Source of the DNA: Rhodospirillaceae bacterium
Lineage (GTDB): Bacteria > Pseudomonadota > Alphaproteobacteria > UBA8366 > GCA-2717185
Assembly: GCA_002717185.1 (NCBI GenBank)
Contig: PBDC01000112.1
Coordinates: forward strand, 1 to 50,498
Direction of reading: 5' to 3'
Length of the DNA: 50,498 nucleotides
Below the pieces are notes generated by a model. The model had not been told where the DNA came from. It made no database searches and saw only the letters and a program-made list of their open reading frames with translations. Of this stretch, positions 8,590 through 16,764 are shown one piece after another. The position numbers and the translations under genes are program-made. Positions within the stretch are counted from its first letter, which is position 1. Every line of letters begins with the position of its first letter.

Positions 8590-9741
8590 ATGGCGAATTT
8601 ACGCGGTAACACGGCGATTGTCGCCACGGCCGAATCAGACTTGGGCAAGGTAGCGGCAGACACCAGTATCTTCGATTTAATGGGCCAGGCGACAAACCGA
8701 GCGCTCGATGATTGTGGCCTTTCACTGTCGGACATAGACGGGCTTTTCGTCTCCACGAGCCAGTCGCGCATGGCGGCCATGGGCGTTAGCGAGTATCTGG
8801 GATTGCGGCCGCGCTATTTCGATTCGACGCAGATCGGCGGTTCCTCTTTCATGGCACACATTACGCACGCACAGGCGGCAATTCATGCAGGCATGTGCGA
8901 GGTGGCATTGATCACCTATGGCAGCACGCAGCGCACGGTAAGCCGAGCGGCTGCATCTGCGCGTGAAGTGAACCCTTATGAGGACCCGTACCGGCCGATG
9001 ATGCCACCAAGCGCGTACGCGCTTGCCACCTCTCGCCATATGTATGAGTACGGCACGACCCGCGAGCATCTGGCGGAAATCGCTGTAGCAGCTCGTAAAT
9101 GGGCGCTAATGAACCCAGTGGCCTGGGAAAAGGATCCGCTAACCGTCGACGACGTGTTAAACGCCCGCATGATAAGCTACCCTTTAACTGTCCGCGATTG
9201 CTGCCTGGTAACTGATGGCGGGGTCGCGATCATCATGACCACGGCGGAACGGGCTAAAGACCTTAAAAATAAGCCGGCCTATATCCTGGGAACAGGGGAA
9301 GAGATCACCCACAAAGACATCTCCAGCATGCCGGACTTCACCAAGACTGGCGCCATCCAGTCTGGCCAGCGGGCCTATGCTGCGGCTGGCCTATCGGCGT
9401 CCGATGTGGATGTAGCGACACTTTACGACGCCTTCACTATCTGCACACTGCTGTTCCTGGAAGATCTCGGATTCTGCGAGAAGGGCGAAGGCGGGTCTTT
9501 TGTGGCGAATGGCGGCATCGCGCCGGGCGGCCACTTTCCGGTTAACACAAATGGTGGCGGACTGTCCTATTGTCATCCGGGAATGTACGGCTTGTTGGTT
9601 CTAATCGAAGCGGCCCGTCAGATTCAGGGCGTCTGCGGCACGCGCCAAATTGACGGCGCCGAGGTAGCGCTGGCGCATGGTAATGGCGGCGTGTTGTCGA
9701 GCCAGTGCACAGTTCTACTAGGGGCCGATTCAACACTTTAG
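8590..9741 (+). CDS. Thiolase-like (SCP2/lipid-transfer type) acyltransferase or aldolase
   Basis: Thiolase-fold protein that lacks the canonical catalytic cysteines. The nucleophile position reads IGGSSF, and the C-terminal CxG region reads AHGNGGVLSS. Tyrosines in LYDAFTIC and GGLSYCHPGMYG match the positions I recall as implicated in Ltp2 aldolase. Length is 383 aa. GGAGGG at the end of the DUF35 gene serves as the ribosome-binding site. With its DUF35 partner it may cleave a CoA-linked beta-hydroxy or beta-keto side chain. Its paralogue lies at 27137-28300. Confidence 0.87.
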   Translation: MANLRGNTAIVATAESDLGKVAADTSIFDLMGQATNRALDDCGLSLSDIDGLFVSTSQSRMAAMGVSEYLGLRPRYFDSTQIGGSSFMAHITHAQAAIHAGMCEVALITYGSTQRTVSRAAASAREVNPYEDPYRPMMPPSAYALATSRHMYEYGTTREHLAEIAVAARKWALMNPVAWEKDPLTVDDVLNARMISYPLTVRDCCLVTDGGVAIIMTTAERAKDLKNKPAYILGTGEEITHKDISSMPDFTKTGAIQSGQRAYAAAGLSASDVDVATLYDAFTICTLLFLEDLGFCEKGEGGSFVANGGIAPGGHFPVNTNGGGLSYCHPGMYGLLVLIEAARQIQGVCGTRQIDGAEVALAHGNGGVLSSQCTVLLGADSTL

Positions 9742-9965
9742 GAAGCGGGCTTCGACCAAAATTTATCCCGGCTCTTGAGCAGGGGCATAGCCCTAATACA
9801 GGAAGAGACGCATCCCTAGGTCCCGGCTGAGAGACGCGGCGCCCCTTGTCCTTTATGAGGCCTAATTGAAATTAGAGCGGAGACAACCGTCTCAGACTTG
9901 CACCTAATGGGGCCGATCCGCATCATGGATCCGAGGCCCTGGGAAAGCGTTATGAGGAGAGCGAG

Positions 9966-10904
9966 ATGAAAAAAACAACGCAGTTGCGCGAAATTTTGAA
10001 GGAAGGCAAATCGGTGTTCGTACCGGGCTGCTACAACGCGCTTAGCGCTAAAATTCTTGATCAGGTTGGATTTCCAGCGATCTACATGACCGGTTACGGA
10101 ACTTCGCTGTCACTGCTCGGCATGCCTGATTGCGGACTAGCGACGATGACAGAGATGCATCTTAATGCTCGCAACATTGCTAACGTCACCAGCGCACCAG
10201 TAATTGCTGATTCTGACAATGGCTACGGCAACGCGATCAATGTGATTCGCACCGTTCGAGAGTACATTCAGACGGGTGTTGCCGCCATTCATATTGAGGA
10301 CCAAATCATCCCAAAACGCTGTGGCCATGTCGCCGGACAGATGGTGATTTCAATCGAAGAGGCATGCGGAAAATACCGCGCCGCCGATTATGCCCGCAAG
10401 GAAATTGACCCGGACTTTGTGCTAATAGCTCGCACCGACGCCCGCGGCGCACACGGCGGCACTTTAGACGACGCCATCAACAGGGCGAACGCTTATCTTA
10501 ACGCTGGCGCCGACATGGCCTTCGTTGAGGGACCGACCGATGTCGAGGAGGTCAAGCGGGTATGCGCCGAAGTAAAGGGACCGATCCTCTATAATCAAAC
10601 CGGCATTTCACCTCGCTTTAGCCAAGACGAACTGCAGGAACTTGGCATCGCGATTACCATCGCGCCGGGCGCAACGCTACGCGCGACCATGCAGACGGTG
10701 TACGATCTGGCGATTGAAATGAAGTCGGACGGGCCGGATGCGGAAAAGCGCTTCAACGATCAGTTCAAGAAACATCCGATCGGCGACTTCCACACCTTTG
10801 CTGGTTTCGACCAGGTGATGGAGTGGGAGCGCGAGTTCCTCGGCGAGGAAGAGCTAGCTAAATACACGGATTCCGTGGGGCACCAACCGAAGGCAGCAGA
10901 ATAG
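9966..10904 (+). CDS. Isocitrate lyase/PEP mutase family C-C lyase
   Basis: Carbon-carbon lyase of the (methyl)isocitrate/2,3-dimethylmalate lyase group. The signature K-R-C-G-H is at residues 117-121 and the Mg-binding ADSDNGYG at about 81-88. At 312 aa it is close to methylisocitrate and dimethylmalate lyases and far shorter than glyoxylate-cycle isocitrate lyase. GAGGAGA precedes the ATG. It is followed 21 bp later by a CoA-transferase, so the two are likely co-expressed. The 224-bp gap before it contains a small hairpin (GAGAC/GTCTC) and no gene. The exact substrate is unresolved; oxaloacetate decarboxylase is an alternative. Confidence 0.87.
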   Translation: MKKTTQLREILKEGKSVFVPGCYNALSAKILDQVGFPAIYMTGYGTSLSLLGMPDCGLATMTEMHLNARNIANVTSAPVIADSDNGYGNAINVIRTVREYIQTGVAAIHIEDQIIPKRCGHVAGQMVISIEEACGKYRAADYARKEIDPDFVLIARTDARGAHGGTLDDAINRANAYLNAGADMAFVEGPTDVEEVKRVCAEVKGPILYNQTGISPRFSQDELQELGIAITIAPGATLRATMQTVYDLAIEMKSDGPDAEKRFNDQFKKHPIGDFHTFAGFDQVMEWEREFLGEEELAKYTDSVGHQPKAAE

Positions 10905-10925
10905 ATAAGAGTAAGAGGACGGAAT

Positions 10926-12125
10926 ATGAGCGACGATTTGGCCTTCAGCGGCCTAAAGGTACTCGATTTTAGTCAGGGTGTGGCAGGGCCACATTGTGGC
11001 ATGCTCCTGGCGCAACACGGCGCAACCGTAACCAAGCTAGAGCCAGTCGACGGCGACTGGGGCCGCCGCATCGGCCGGCAATATGGAGACAACTGCGCCT
11101 ATGGCACCGCCTTCAACCGAGGGAAGCGGAGCCTAGCGCTGAACTTAAAAGACCCAGACGGTTTAGCTATCGCCAAACAGCTGGCCAAGGAAGCCGACGT
11201 CATTTTGGAGAACTACCGACCCGGCGTGCTTAAGAAGTTTGGCCTCGACTATGAAAGTGTCATCGAAGAAAACCCGACCGTTGTATTCCTCTCGATTACC
11301 GGGTTCGGGCAGACCGGTCCAAAAGCGAGCCTCCCGGCCACCGACTCCGTCATGCAGGCCTTCTCCGGTCTAATGTCTGTGAACAAGGAATCAAACGGCA
11401 TGCCGATGCGTGTCGGTATGCTGGCGATCGACGTTTCGACTGGCCTTTACGCCTTTCAGGCGGTAGCACCGGCGATTTACCGTCGCGCCACGCAGGGCAA
11501 AGGCAAACACATAACAACTAGCCTAATGGAGGCAGTCGGCGCTTTCCAAGCGGCGAAGATGATCGAGTTCGTATTTGAAGGTCCCGATGTACAGTCGCCC
11601 GGTGTTCCGGTCGGTACCTTCCAGGCGAAAGACGGTTTCATCAACATTAATGGCCGCCGCGACAGCCATTTCGAAGCGCTATGCAATTTTATAGGCAAGC
11701 CAGAATGGGCAAGCGACCCGCGCTTCGCCACAGTAGATGCCCGCTTCGAACACGAAGCCGAACTGATGCCGATGTTGCGCGAGATCGTCACCGAATACAC
11801 GGTCGCCAATCTCAACAAAGCGCTCAACGAGGCCGACGTACTGAATGGCCCGGTCAACGATTACGGCGACTATTTCGAAGACCCACACGTCAAGGAAGTT
11901 GATGCGATTTCCTGGATCGAGCAAAGCGGGCTTGGCCGCATCCCGGTACCTTGCCTGCCCGGACACCTACCGCTACGGCCCAGCGAAGCTCGTGGCCACA
12001 CGCCCCATCTGGGCGAGCATAGCCGAGAAGTACTGATGGAGCTCGGCTATGGTGACAAAGAAATCGACGGAATGCGCAACCAAGGCGCAGTCGTTTTGCT
12101 GGAACGCGCCGAAGCGGCGGAGTAG
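10926..12125 (+). CDS. CaiB/BaiF family III CoA-transferase
   Basis: Transfers CoA between carboxylic acids by a family III mechanism. The N-terminal KVLDFSQGVAGPHCGMLLAQ motif, ENYRPGVLKKFGLDY (about 95-109) and SITGFGQTGP (about 123-132) are diagnostic. The probable catalytic Asp is in LPATDSVMQAFSG (about residue 140). Length is 399 aa. GAGGA precedes the ATG. It probably activates the acid whose backbone is cut by the upstream lyase or the thiolase-like pair; that order of events is inference. Confidence 0.92.
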   Translation: MSDDLAFSGLKVLDFSQGVAGPHCGMLLAQHGATVTKLEPVDGDWGRRIGRQYGDNCAYGTAFNRGKRSLALNLKDPDGLAIAKQLAKEADVILENYRPGVLKKFGLDYESVIEENPTVVFLSITGFGQTGPKASLPATDSVMQAFSGLMSVNKESNGMPMRVGMLAIDVSTGLYAFQAVAPAIYRRATQGKGKHITTSLMEAVGAFQAAKMIEFVFEGPDVQSPGVPVGTFQAKDGFININGRRDSHFEALCNFIGKPEWASDPRFATVDARFEHEAELMPMLREIVTEYTVANLNKALNEADVLNGPVNDYGDYFEDPHVKEVDAISWIEQSGLGRIPVPCLPGHLPLRPSEARGHTPHLGEHSREVLMELGYGDKEIDGMRNQGAVVLLERAEAAE

Positions 12126-12389
12126 TCACTGCCAATTCATAACCAGGGGCAAGAGAAATTCGGCGAGGCGCACCGGCCACCATACGGTCGGCACCTCCGT
12201 TGGCCGCGATAAATAGAACTTCTTCTTTAAGCGCACTCCTATTATGGAGAGCATTGCGAGGTAGTCGGCAGCCGCCTCGTTTTCGCTCCCGCCCCGACGG
12301 AAAATAGCTGCACCTGAGACAGCGCACACCGCTAATTATACCGTTTAGGTGCTTTGCAAAAATATTTTGGACTAAATTCTGTTTGTCCG
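12126..12389. other. Non-coding gap after the CoA-transferase
   Basis: No recognisable gene in this stretch. A 67-codon minus-strand frame (12126-12329) has no recognisable similarity and no convincing ribosome-binding site. The interval may be the eroded remainder of the LysR gene whose 5' end is still visible at 12390-12593, but no effector-domain similarity is readable. Confidence 0.5.
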
Positions 12390-12593
12390 TTTTAGAGCTC
12401 GCTTCGTACCCCCGCGCAGTCGGGGTGCGGGCCGCATTGCTAGACACGAAAAGGCCTGTTCCAATTTGCGCGTCGAGTTCCTCGATCTTCTGCGTTGCGG
12501 TTGGCCAAGTGAGATCAAGAGGTTCCGCCGTCTACCAGAAGGCAAACCTTTGACCAGAGTAACCCAGGTTTTATCAAAAAGGAGATTTAACAT
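12390..12593 (-). pseudogene. Frameshifted and truncated LysR-family regulator (probable ptxE remnant)
   Basis: Directly behind ptxD, an ATG overlaps the ptxD stop (…GATGTTAA). It opens a frame reading MLNLLFDKTWVTLVKG, like a LysR N-terminus. After about 16 codons the match moves to another frame: TAEPLDLTWPTATQKIEELD followed by AQIGTGLFV and TPTARGYE. This is the classic LysR recognition helix and wing (compare LnLTQPtvT..I..LE..lG..LF). A TAG lies just before the match in the second frame, and no effector domain follows. The gene is therefore dead. In Pseudomonas stutzeri ptxABCDE, the LysR gene ptxE lies directly after ptxD, which suggests what this was. Confidence 0.7.
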
Positions 12594-13588
12594 CTCGCTT
12601 CAGGGTTTACCGCTGTCGCGGGAACTAAGCCATCGCGAACAGCGAGGATGCTTTCAGCAGCCGACCGTTCGATCGCTTCGCGAACTATCGCCACGGCCGA
12701 ACCTATATGCGGGGTCAGTATGGTTTTATCTGAAGCGAGCAGAGCTTCGTGTATATCGTGGGGACGATCGTCCCGCACCCAATCTTCCATCTCGTGCGTG
12801 TCAGCGGCGTAGCCCGCGAGGTGACCGGCACCGAGCGCTTCCACGACTGCAGCCTCGTCAACTACCGACCCACGGGCCGGATTGACAAGGTAAGCACCTG
12901 GCTTCATCCGGCCCAAGAACGAAGCATTTACCATATGGTGAGTTTCTGGCATCAGGTGCACCGCCAAAACGACGAAGTCCGACTGACTTTGAAGAGCCTC
13001 CAACGACACTCGTTGTGCGGACAATTCGCATTCCTCCTCCACCGTGATGGGCTTCTTGTCAAAATAGAGGCACCGGCAGTCAAACCCGCCCAACATGCGC
13101 AGCACCGATTTGCCGACTGCTCCAGCGCCAATCACACCCACCGTGGCGCCATTTAATGATCCGCCGTAGAAGTCGGGCCGCCACCCCTGGAAACCGCCCG
13201 CTCGCACAGACTGATCCGCCCGAACGATATGCCGGGCGAGACCAATCATTAATCCGATCGTCAATTCAGCTGTCGGTGCTGTCAGTAGGTCGGGCACGTT
13301 GGTGACCAACACACCACGTTGAGTGCAGGCCGCAACGTCAATATTGTTGTAGCCTTTCAGCGCCCCGGCGATGACCTGCAAGTCGGGGCACTGCTCCAAA
13401 AACCCATCATCGATCACCTCGGTCATAAATACCATAAGCGCGCTAGCACCGGCGCAATGTCTGGCAAGTGTCTCAATATCCCAGGGCTGTGCTGTATCGT
13501 TTGTCGTAAGTGTGCCAACCAAATCCAACACTTGGTGGACACTTTGATGAATTCGGTGCGCGATAACGACTTTGAAATCCAAACCCAC
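12587..13588 (-). CDS. ptxD: Phosphite dehydrogenase (PtxD-type D-2-hydroxyacid dehydrogenase)
   Basis: Oxidises phosphite to phosphate with NAD+. From the GTG at 13588 the protein is 333 aa, close to P. stutzeri PtxD (336). Residues I recall for the PtxD active site are all present, shifted by +2: M55 (VFMTEV), K78 (GALKGYNN), W136 and Y141 (GWRPDFYG), R239 (NPARGS), E268 (HEMEDW), H294 and S297 (TPHIGSAV) and R303. The nucleotide site is GAGAVG (154-159), with an acidic Asp177 after strand 2 that favours NAD over NADP. A longer ATG frame (13621) exists, but AGGAGG at 13598-13603 lies inside it and 9 nt from the GTG. It is divergent from the ptxABC-like transporter genes. Confidence 0.9.
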   Translation of the reverse strand: MGLDFKVVIAHRIHQSVHQVLDLVGTLTTNDTAQPWDIETLARHCAGASALMVFMTEVIDDGFLEQCPDLQVIAGALKGYNNIDVAACTQRGVLVTNVPDLLTAPTAELTIGLMIGLARHIVRADQSVRAGGFQGWRPDFYGGSLNGATVGVIGAGAVGKSVLRMLGGFDCRCLYFDKKPITVEEECELSAQRVSLEALQSQSDFVVLAVHLMPETHHMVNASFLGRMKPGAYLVNPARGSVVDEAAVVEALGAGHLAGYAADTHEMEDWVRDDRPHDIHEALLASDKTILTPHIGSAVAIVREAIERSAAESILAVRDGLVPATAVNPEARC

Positions 13589-13597
13589 CGAGCAGTA

Positions 13598-13603
13598 CCT
13601 CCT
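13598..13603 (-). promoter_or_regulatory. Ribosome-binding site that fixes the ptxD GTG start
   Basis: A perfect AGGAGG lies 9 nt before the GTG at 13588. It falls inside the longer ATG-started frames, so those upstream ATGs are unlikely to be used. Confidence 0.7.
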
Positions 13604-13647
13604 CATAAAACTGATGAACAACAGGGTTATTCTCGAATATCATCTAA

Positions 13648-13824
13648 ACCGATATTCATCTTGAAAGTAAAATCAGGTCACTCCAAGCCGATTTCACAAC
13701 ATCCTTGGGCAATGCGGGCGATATCGACACAAAATTTATCGGCTTGCTGCAGCGGATAGACTATCCGTGCGTCATTGCATTTCTGATTTTATTGCTCGTC
13801 GCTGGTATAATTGTTATCAAATAA
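13648..13824 (+). pseudogene. Possible gene remnant encoding a C-terminal membrane helix
   Basis: A 58-codon open frame after a TAA has no ATG or ribosome-binding site. It ends with DYPCVIAFLILLLVAGIIVI and Lys-stop, a convincing single transmembrane helix. It lies in the 418-bp ptxD/phnC divergent gap. It may be the tail of a lost membrane protein or a small protein from a TTG start (13705). The rest of the gap (13825-14006) is AT-rich and probably carries the divergent promoters. No good Pho box was found. Confidence 0.25.
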
Positions 13825-14069
13825 AGCAATCGGTTAGGCTAGAACTTCAATTAGTCACCCCGCTAAGAAAAAAATTATAGGCCACAAACGCTTTCTAGGC
13901 GTCTTTCAGATACGCAAACCGCCCTGTCTCTAGATCCGTTAATAATAAAATTTTACGTGACGGAATTGTTAATCTAGCGCAACACCGTCGGACGTATTAA
14001 ATATTTGTGCAAATTAATCAAAACATGGAACTAGTGCGTAATACGGTACGTGCCTACCAAAGCGCTACA

Positions 14070-14879
14070 ATGAAACCACAAAGCCGAAGTCCTTTCGCGA
14101 CGCTGAAGGGAATAGAAGTTGTTTACCCGAACGGCAACGTTGGACTTAAACCGCTCGACCTTTGCCTTGCGGACAATCAGGTGACGGTATTGCTAGGCCC
14201 GTCTGGCGCCGGTAAATCGACCTTGCTGCGAGTTTTGAACCATTTAGTCGTGCCAACGCGCGGCACAGTGGCGGTTAGCGGCGCTGGTGATTTGACCAAC
14301 CCGAATGCGCTGCGCGACCATCGTCGCCAGACGGCCATGGTGTTCCAGCAGCATCATCTGATCGGTCGACGAACCGCACTCCAAAATGTACTGCTTGGGC
14401 GGCTAGGCCACTATTCCTTTTGGCGGACCTTGCTGCCATTGCCAGTGGCGGAGCGGCGCTGGGCGCTCGAATGCTTGGAGCGGGTCGGACTTTTCGATCG
14501 AGCGCTGTCAAGGTGCGACGCGATGTCCGGCGGTCAGCAGCAGCGGGTCGGCATCGCCCGCGCCCTGGCGCAACGGCCACAGCTGATCCTTGCTGACGAA
14601 CCGGTCGCCTCGCTCGACCCGGCAGCTTCCGAACGCGTTCTGGGACAGCTGCGGACTATCTGTGAGGAAGACCAGGTGCCAGTGATTATCAGCCTGCACC
14701 AATTGGAATACGCGCGGCTTTACGCCGATCGGATCATTGGATTAGCGCAAGGCGAGGTCGCGTTTGACGGTCCACCAGCCGCAATGACCGAAGAGGTCCT
14801 TCACCGAATCTACGGCGCAAGCCAAAATTTAGCAGGCACCGAAGATCCTCCGCTTCGCTCTGGAGTGGTAGGCAATTGA
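14070..14879 (+). CDS. phnC: Phosphite/phosphonate ABC transporter ATP-binding protein (PhnC/PtxA)
   Basis: ATPase that drives uptake of phosphite or phosphonate. It has Walker A GPSGAGKST, the Q-loop MVFQQHHLIGRRTALQNVL (typical of PhnC proteins), signature MSGGQQQR, Walker B LILADEP and the H-loop ISLHQLEYA. The ATG at 14070 gives the usual short leader before strand 1. Earlier in-frame starts exist at 14007 (GTG) and 14025 (ATG), and none has a good ribosome-binding site. The binding protein gene follows 19 bp later. Because ptxD lies back to back with it, the true substrate is probably phosphite (the ptxA role). Confidence 0.93.
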   Translation: MKPQSRSPFATLKGIEVVYPNGNVGLKPLDLCLADNQVTVLLGPSGAGKSTLLRVLNHLVVPTRGTVAVSGAGDLTNPNALRDHRRQTAMVFQQHHLIGRRTALQNVLLGRLGHYSFWRTLLPLPVAERRWALECLERVGLFDRALSRCDAMSGGQQQRVGIARALAQRPQLILADEPVASLDPAASERVLGQLRTICEEDQVPVIISLHQLEYARLYADRIIGLAQGEVAFDGPPAAMTEEVLHRIYGASQNLAGTEDPPLRSGVVGN

Positions 14880-14898
14880 ACCCTAAAAGGAAAAATTT

Positions 14899-15792
14899 AT
14901 GAAATTTATCAAAGCCGTTACGCTCATGGGCACAGCTGTGCTGATGGGCATGGCAGCAGGTGATACCTACGCTGCGGGCAGCCACGATCCAAGCACCTTG
15001 AAAGTCGCATTACTTCCAGACGAGAACGCAGCTACGATCATCCAGGACAATAAGCCGCTCGCCGCCCATCTGGAAAAGGCGACTGGCAAAAAGATCCAAC
15101 TTATCGTCACAACGGATTATTCGTCCATGATGGAAGCGACCCGGTTCGGCCGCATTGACATCGCCTATTTCGGACCGGCTTCCTACACAATCGCCAAAGA
15201 CAAGATGAAGGGCGGCAAGATCGATATCGAGCCCTTCGCCGCACGGCTGAAGCGCGGCTCGACCACTTATCAGTCGGTTATCATCGCGTATGCCGGCAGT
15301 GACCTGAAGACGATGGCCGATATCAAGGGCAAAGGAATTCAGCTCGCTTTTGGCGATCAGGCTTCGACCTCAAGTCACTTCGCGCCAAAATATACGCTGA
15401 TGCAGGCTGGCGTGTATCCTGGTAAGGACTACAAAGAGAATTTTACAGGCGCTCACGATGCCGTCGCTAAAAATGTCGAGCGCGGCAACGCGCAGGTCGG
15501 CGGACTGAGCCGGCCTATTTTCGAACGACTGGTGTCGCGCGGTACCATCGCAAAGGACAAAGTGCGGGTACTCGGCTATTCAGAGCCCATCCCACAATAC
15601 CCTTGGGTAATGCGCACCGACCTGACCGAAAAATTGCAGGCAGACGTCCGCACAGCCTTCCTATCGCTCAAGAAAGGTTCGCCAGAGGCCAAGAAAATCC
15701 TGAAGCCTTTCAAGGCTGATGGCTTCGCCGCAATTAAGGATGCGGATTACGATATTATTCGCGCCATCCGCAAGAACGTCCAAGGCAAGTAA
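14899..15792 (+). CDS. phnD: Periplasmic phosphite/phosphonate-binding protein (PhnD/PtxB)
   Basis: Captures phosphite or phosphonate in the periplasm for the ABC transporter. A signal peptide (MKFIKAVTLMGTAVLMGMAA, cleaved near TYA-AG) starts the protein. The family core is clear: VTTDYSSMMEATRFGRIDIAYFG, then FGPASY (binding loop), FGDQASTSSHFAPK (oxyanion-binding Ser/Thr cluster) and GAHDAVAKNVERGNAQVG. Length is 297 aa. AAAGGAAA precedes the ATG. The phosphite versus phosphonate choice cannot be read from motifs alone, but the neighbouring ptxD favours phosphite (ptxB). Confidence 0.93.
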   Translation: MKFIKAVTLMGTAVLMGMAAGDTYAAGSHDPSTLKVALLPDENAATIIQDNKPLAAHLEKATGKKIQLIVTTDYSSMMEATRFGRIDIAYFGPASYTIAKDKMKGGKIDIEPFAARLKRGSTTYQSVIIAYAGSDLKTMADIKGKGIQLAFGDQASTSSHFAPKYTLMQAGVYPGKDYKENFTGAHDAVAKNVERGNAQVGGLSRPIFERLVSRGTIAKDKVRVLGYSEPIPQYPWVMRTDLTEKLQADVRTAFLSLKKGSPEAKKILKPFKADGFAAIKDADYDIIRAIRKNVQGK

Positions 15793-15833
15793 GGCCACTC
15801 GCGTCTGGGGCCGCCGAGGGCGGACCCCAGACT

Positions 15834-16673
15834 GTGCCTGTTCAACACATGCAAGGCGTTAGCAACTCAAACGGCCCCCGGAAACGGATCGACGACCTAC
15901 TGCGAAAGGAGCGGCAGGGCCGACGAACGGCACGGACGTCCATCGTCCTTGTTGTTGCGGCAATCCTAGCCTGTTTCTGGGTCACCGGCATGCTTGACGG
16001 CGAACGGATTGCTGAAGGGCTGCCTGCCATCGGCGTGATGTTCACCGAGATGATGCCACCGGACTTCAGTCGCTGGGAATATTGGGTCGGGCCAATGATC
16101 GACACGCTGTCAATGTCGATCGCCGGAACAACCTTCGCCGTCTTGTTGTCCATCCCCGTAGCGTTGCTCGCCGCAACAAACACGACACCGGGGCCGACCA
16201 CCTACAAAATTGCCCGCCTGGTACTGAACACCTTTCGGGCTATTCCCGAACTTATAATGGGAATCGTCTTTGTTGCCGCCGTCGGTTTTGGCATGTTACC
16301 AGGCGTCCTGGCGCTTGGGCTGCATTCGATCGGCATGGTCGGAAAGTTCTTTGCTGAAGCGATAGAGCACGCGCATCCGGCGCCCGTCGAAGCAGCACAA
16401 TCAACCGGCGCCACACCATTGCAGGTCATTACCCATGGTGTGTTACCGCAGGTCATCCCGCAATTCGCCGACGTCACAATGTATCGCTGGGAGTACAATT
16501 TCCGTGCCTCCACCGTTATGGGCATGGTCGGTGCAGGCGGCATCGGCACGGAACTAATCGGTTCGTTGCGTTTACTGGACTATCCGCAGGTTGCAGCGAT
16601 CATGATCGTGATCCTAGTTGCAGTTACCATAGTGGACAGTCTCAGCAATTACCTGCGGCGCTACTTCCAATAA
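15834..16673 (+). CDS. phnE: Phosphite/phosphonate ABC transporter permease (PhnE/PtxC)
   Basis: Inner-membrane channel of the transporter. There are about six membrane segments, for example IVLVVAAILACFWV, TTFAVLLSIPVALLAA and AAIMIVILVAVTIV. The ATPase-docking EAA loop reads EAAQSTGATPLQVITHGVLP. The PhnE-typical YRWEYNFRASTVMGMVGAGG is present. Length is 279 aa from the GTG at 15834; an ATG at 15849 is the alternative, and neither has a strong ribosome-binding site. Only one permease gene is present, as in ptxABC. Confidence 0.93.
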   Translation: MPVQHMQGVSNSNGPRKRIDDLLRKERQGRRTARTSIVLVVAAILACFWVTGMLDGERIAEGLPAIGVMFTEMMPPDFSRWEYWVGPMIDTLSMSIAGTTFAVLLSIPVALLAATNTTPGPTTYKIARLVLNTFRAIPELIMGIVFVAAVGFGMLPGVLALGLHSIGMVGKFFAEAIEHAHPAPVEAAQSTGATPLQVITHGVLPQVIPQFADVTMYRWEYNFRASTVMGMVGAGGIGTELIGSLRLLDYPQVAAIMIVILVAVTIVDSLSNYLRRYFQ

Positions 16674-16764
16674 ACAAGCCTGACTTTCCAAATTCAGCTC
16701 CATCATGCTTTAGTGCCCGCGCACTGCCGCGCTCCGTTAGAATTATTATTAGAGGACCATCACT

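Noticed and set aside
9820..9870. CTGAGA sequence suggesting a TPP riboswitch before the lyase gene
   Set aside because: The rest of the THI-box consensus (ACCUGA and paired arms) is missing and the downstream gene has no thiamine link.
12126..12329. 67-codon minus-strand frame after the CoA-transferase
   Set aside because: No similarity, no ribosome-binding site; probably eroded non-coding DNA.
13825..14069. Search for a Pho box upstream of the phn/ptx genes
   Set aside because: Only weak half-site-like strings (for example around GTGACGG and TTGTTAAT); no pair of CTGTCAT-like repeats at 11-bp period.
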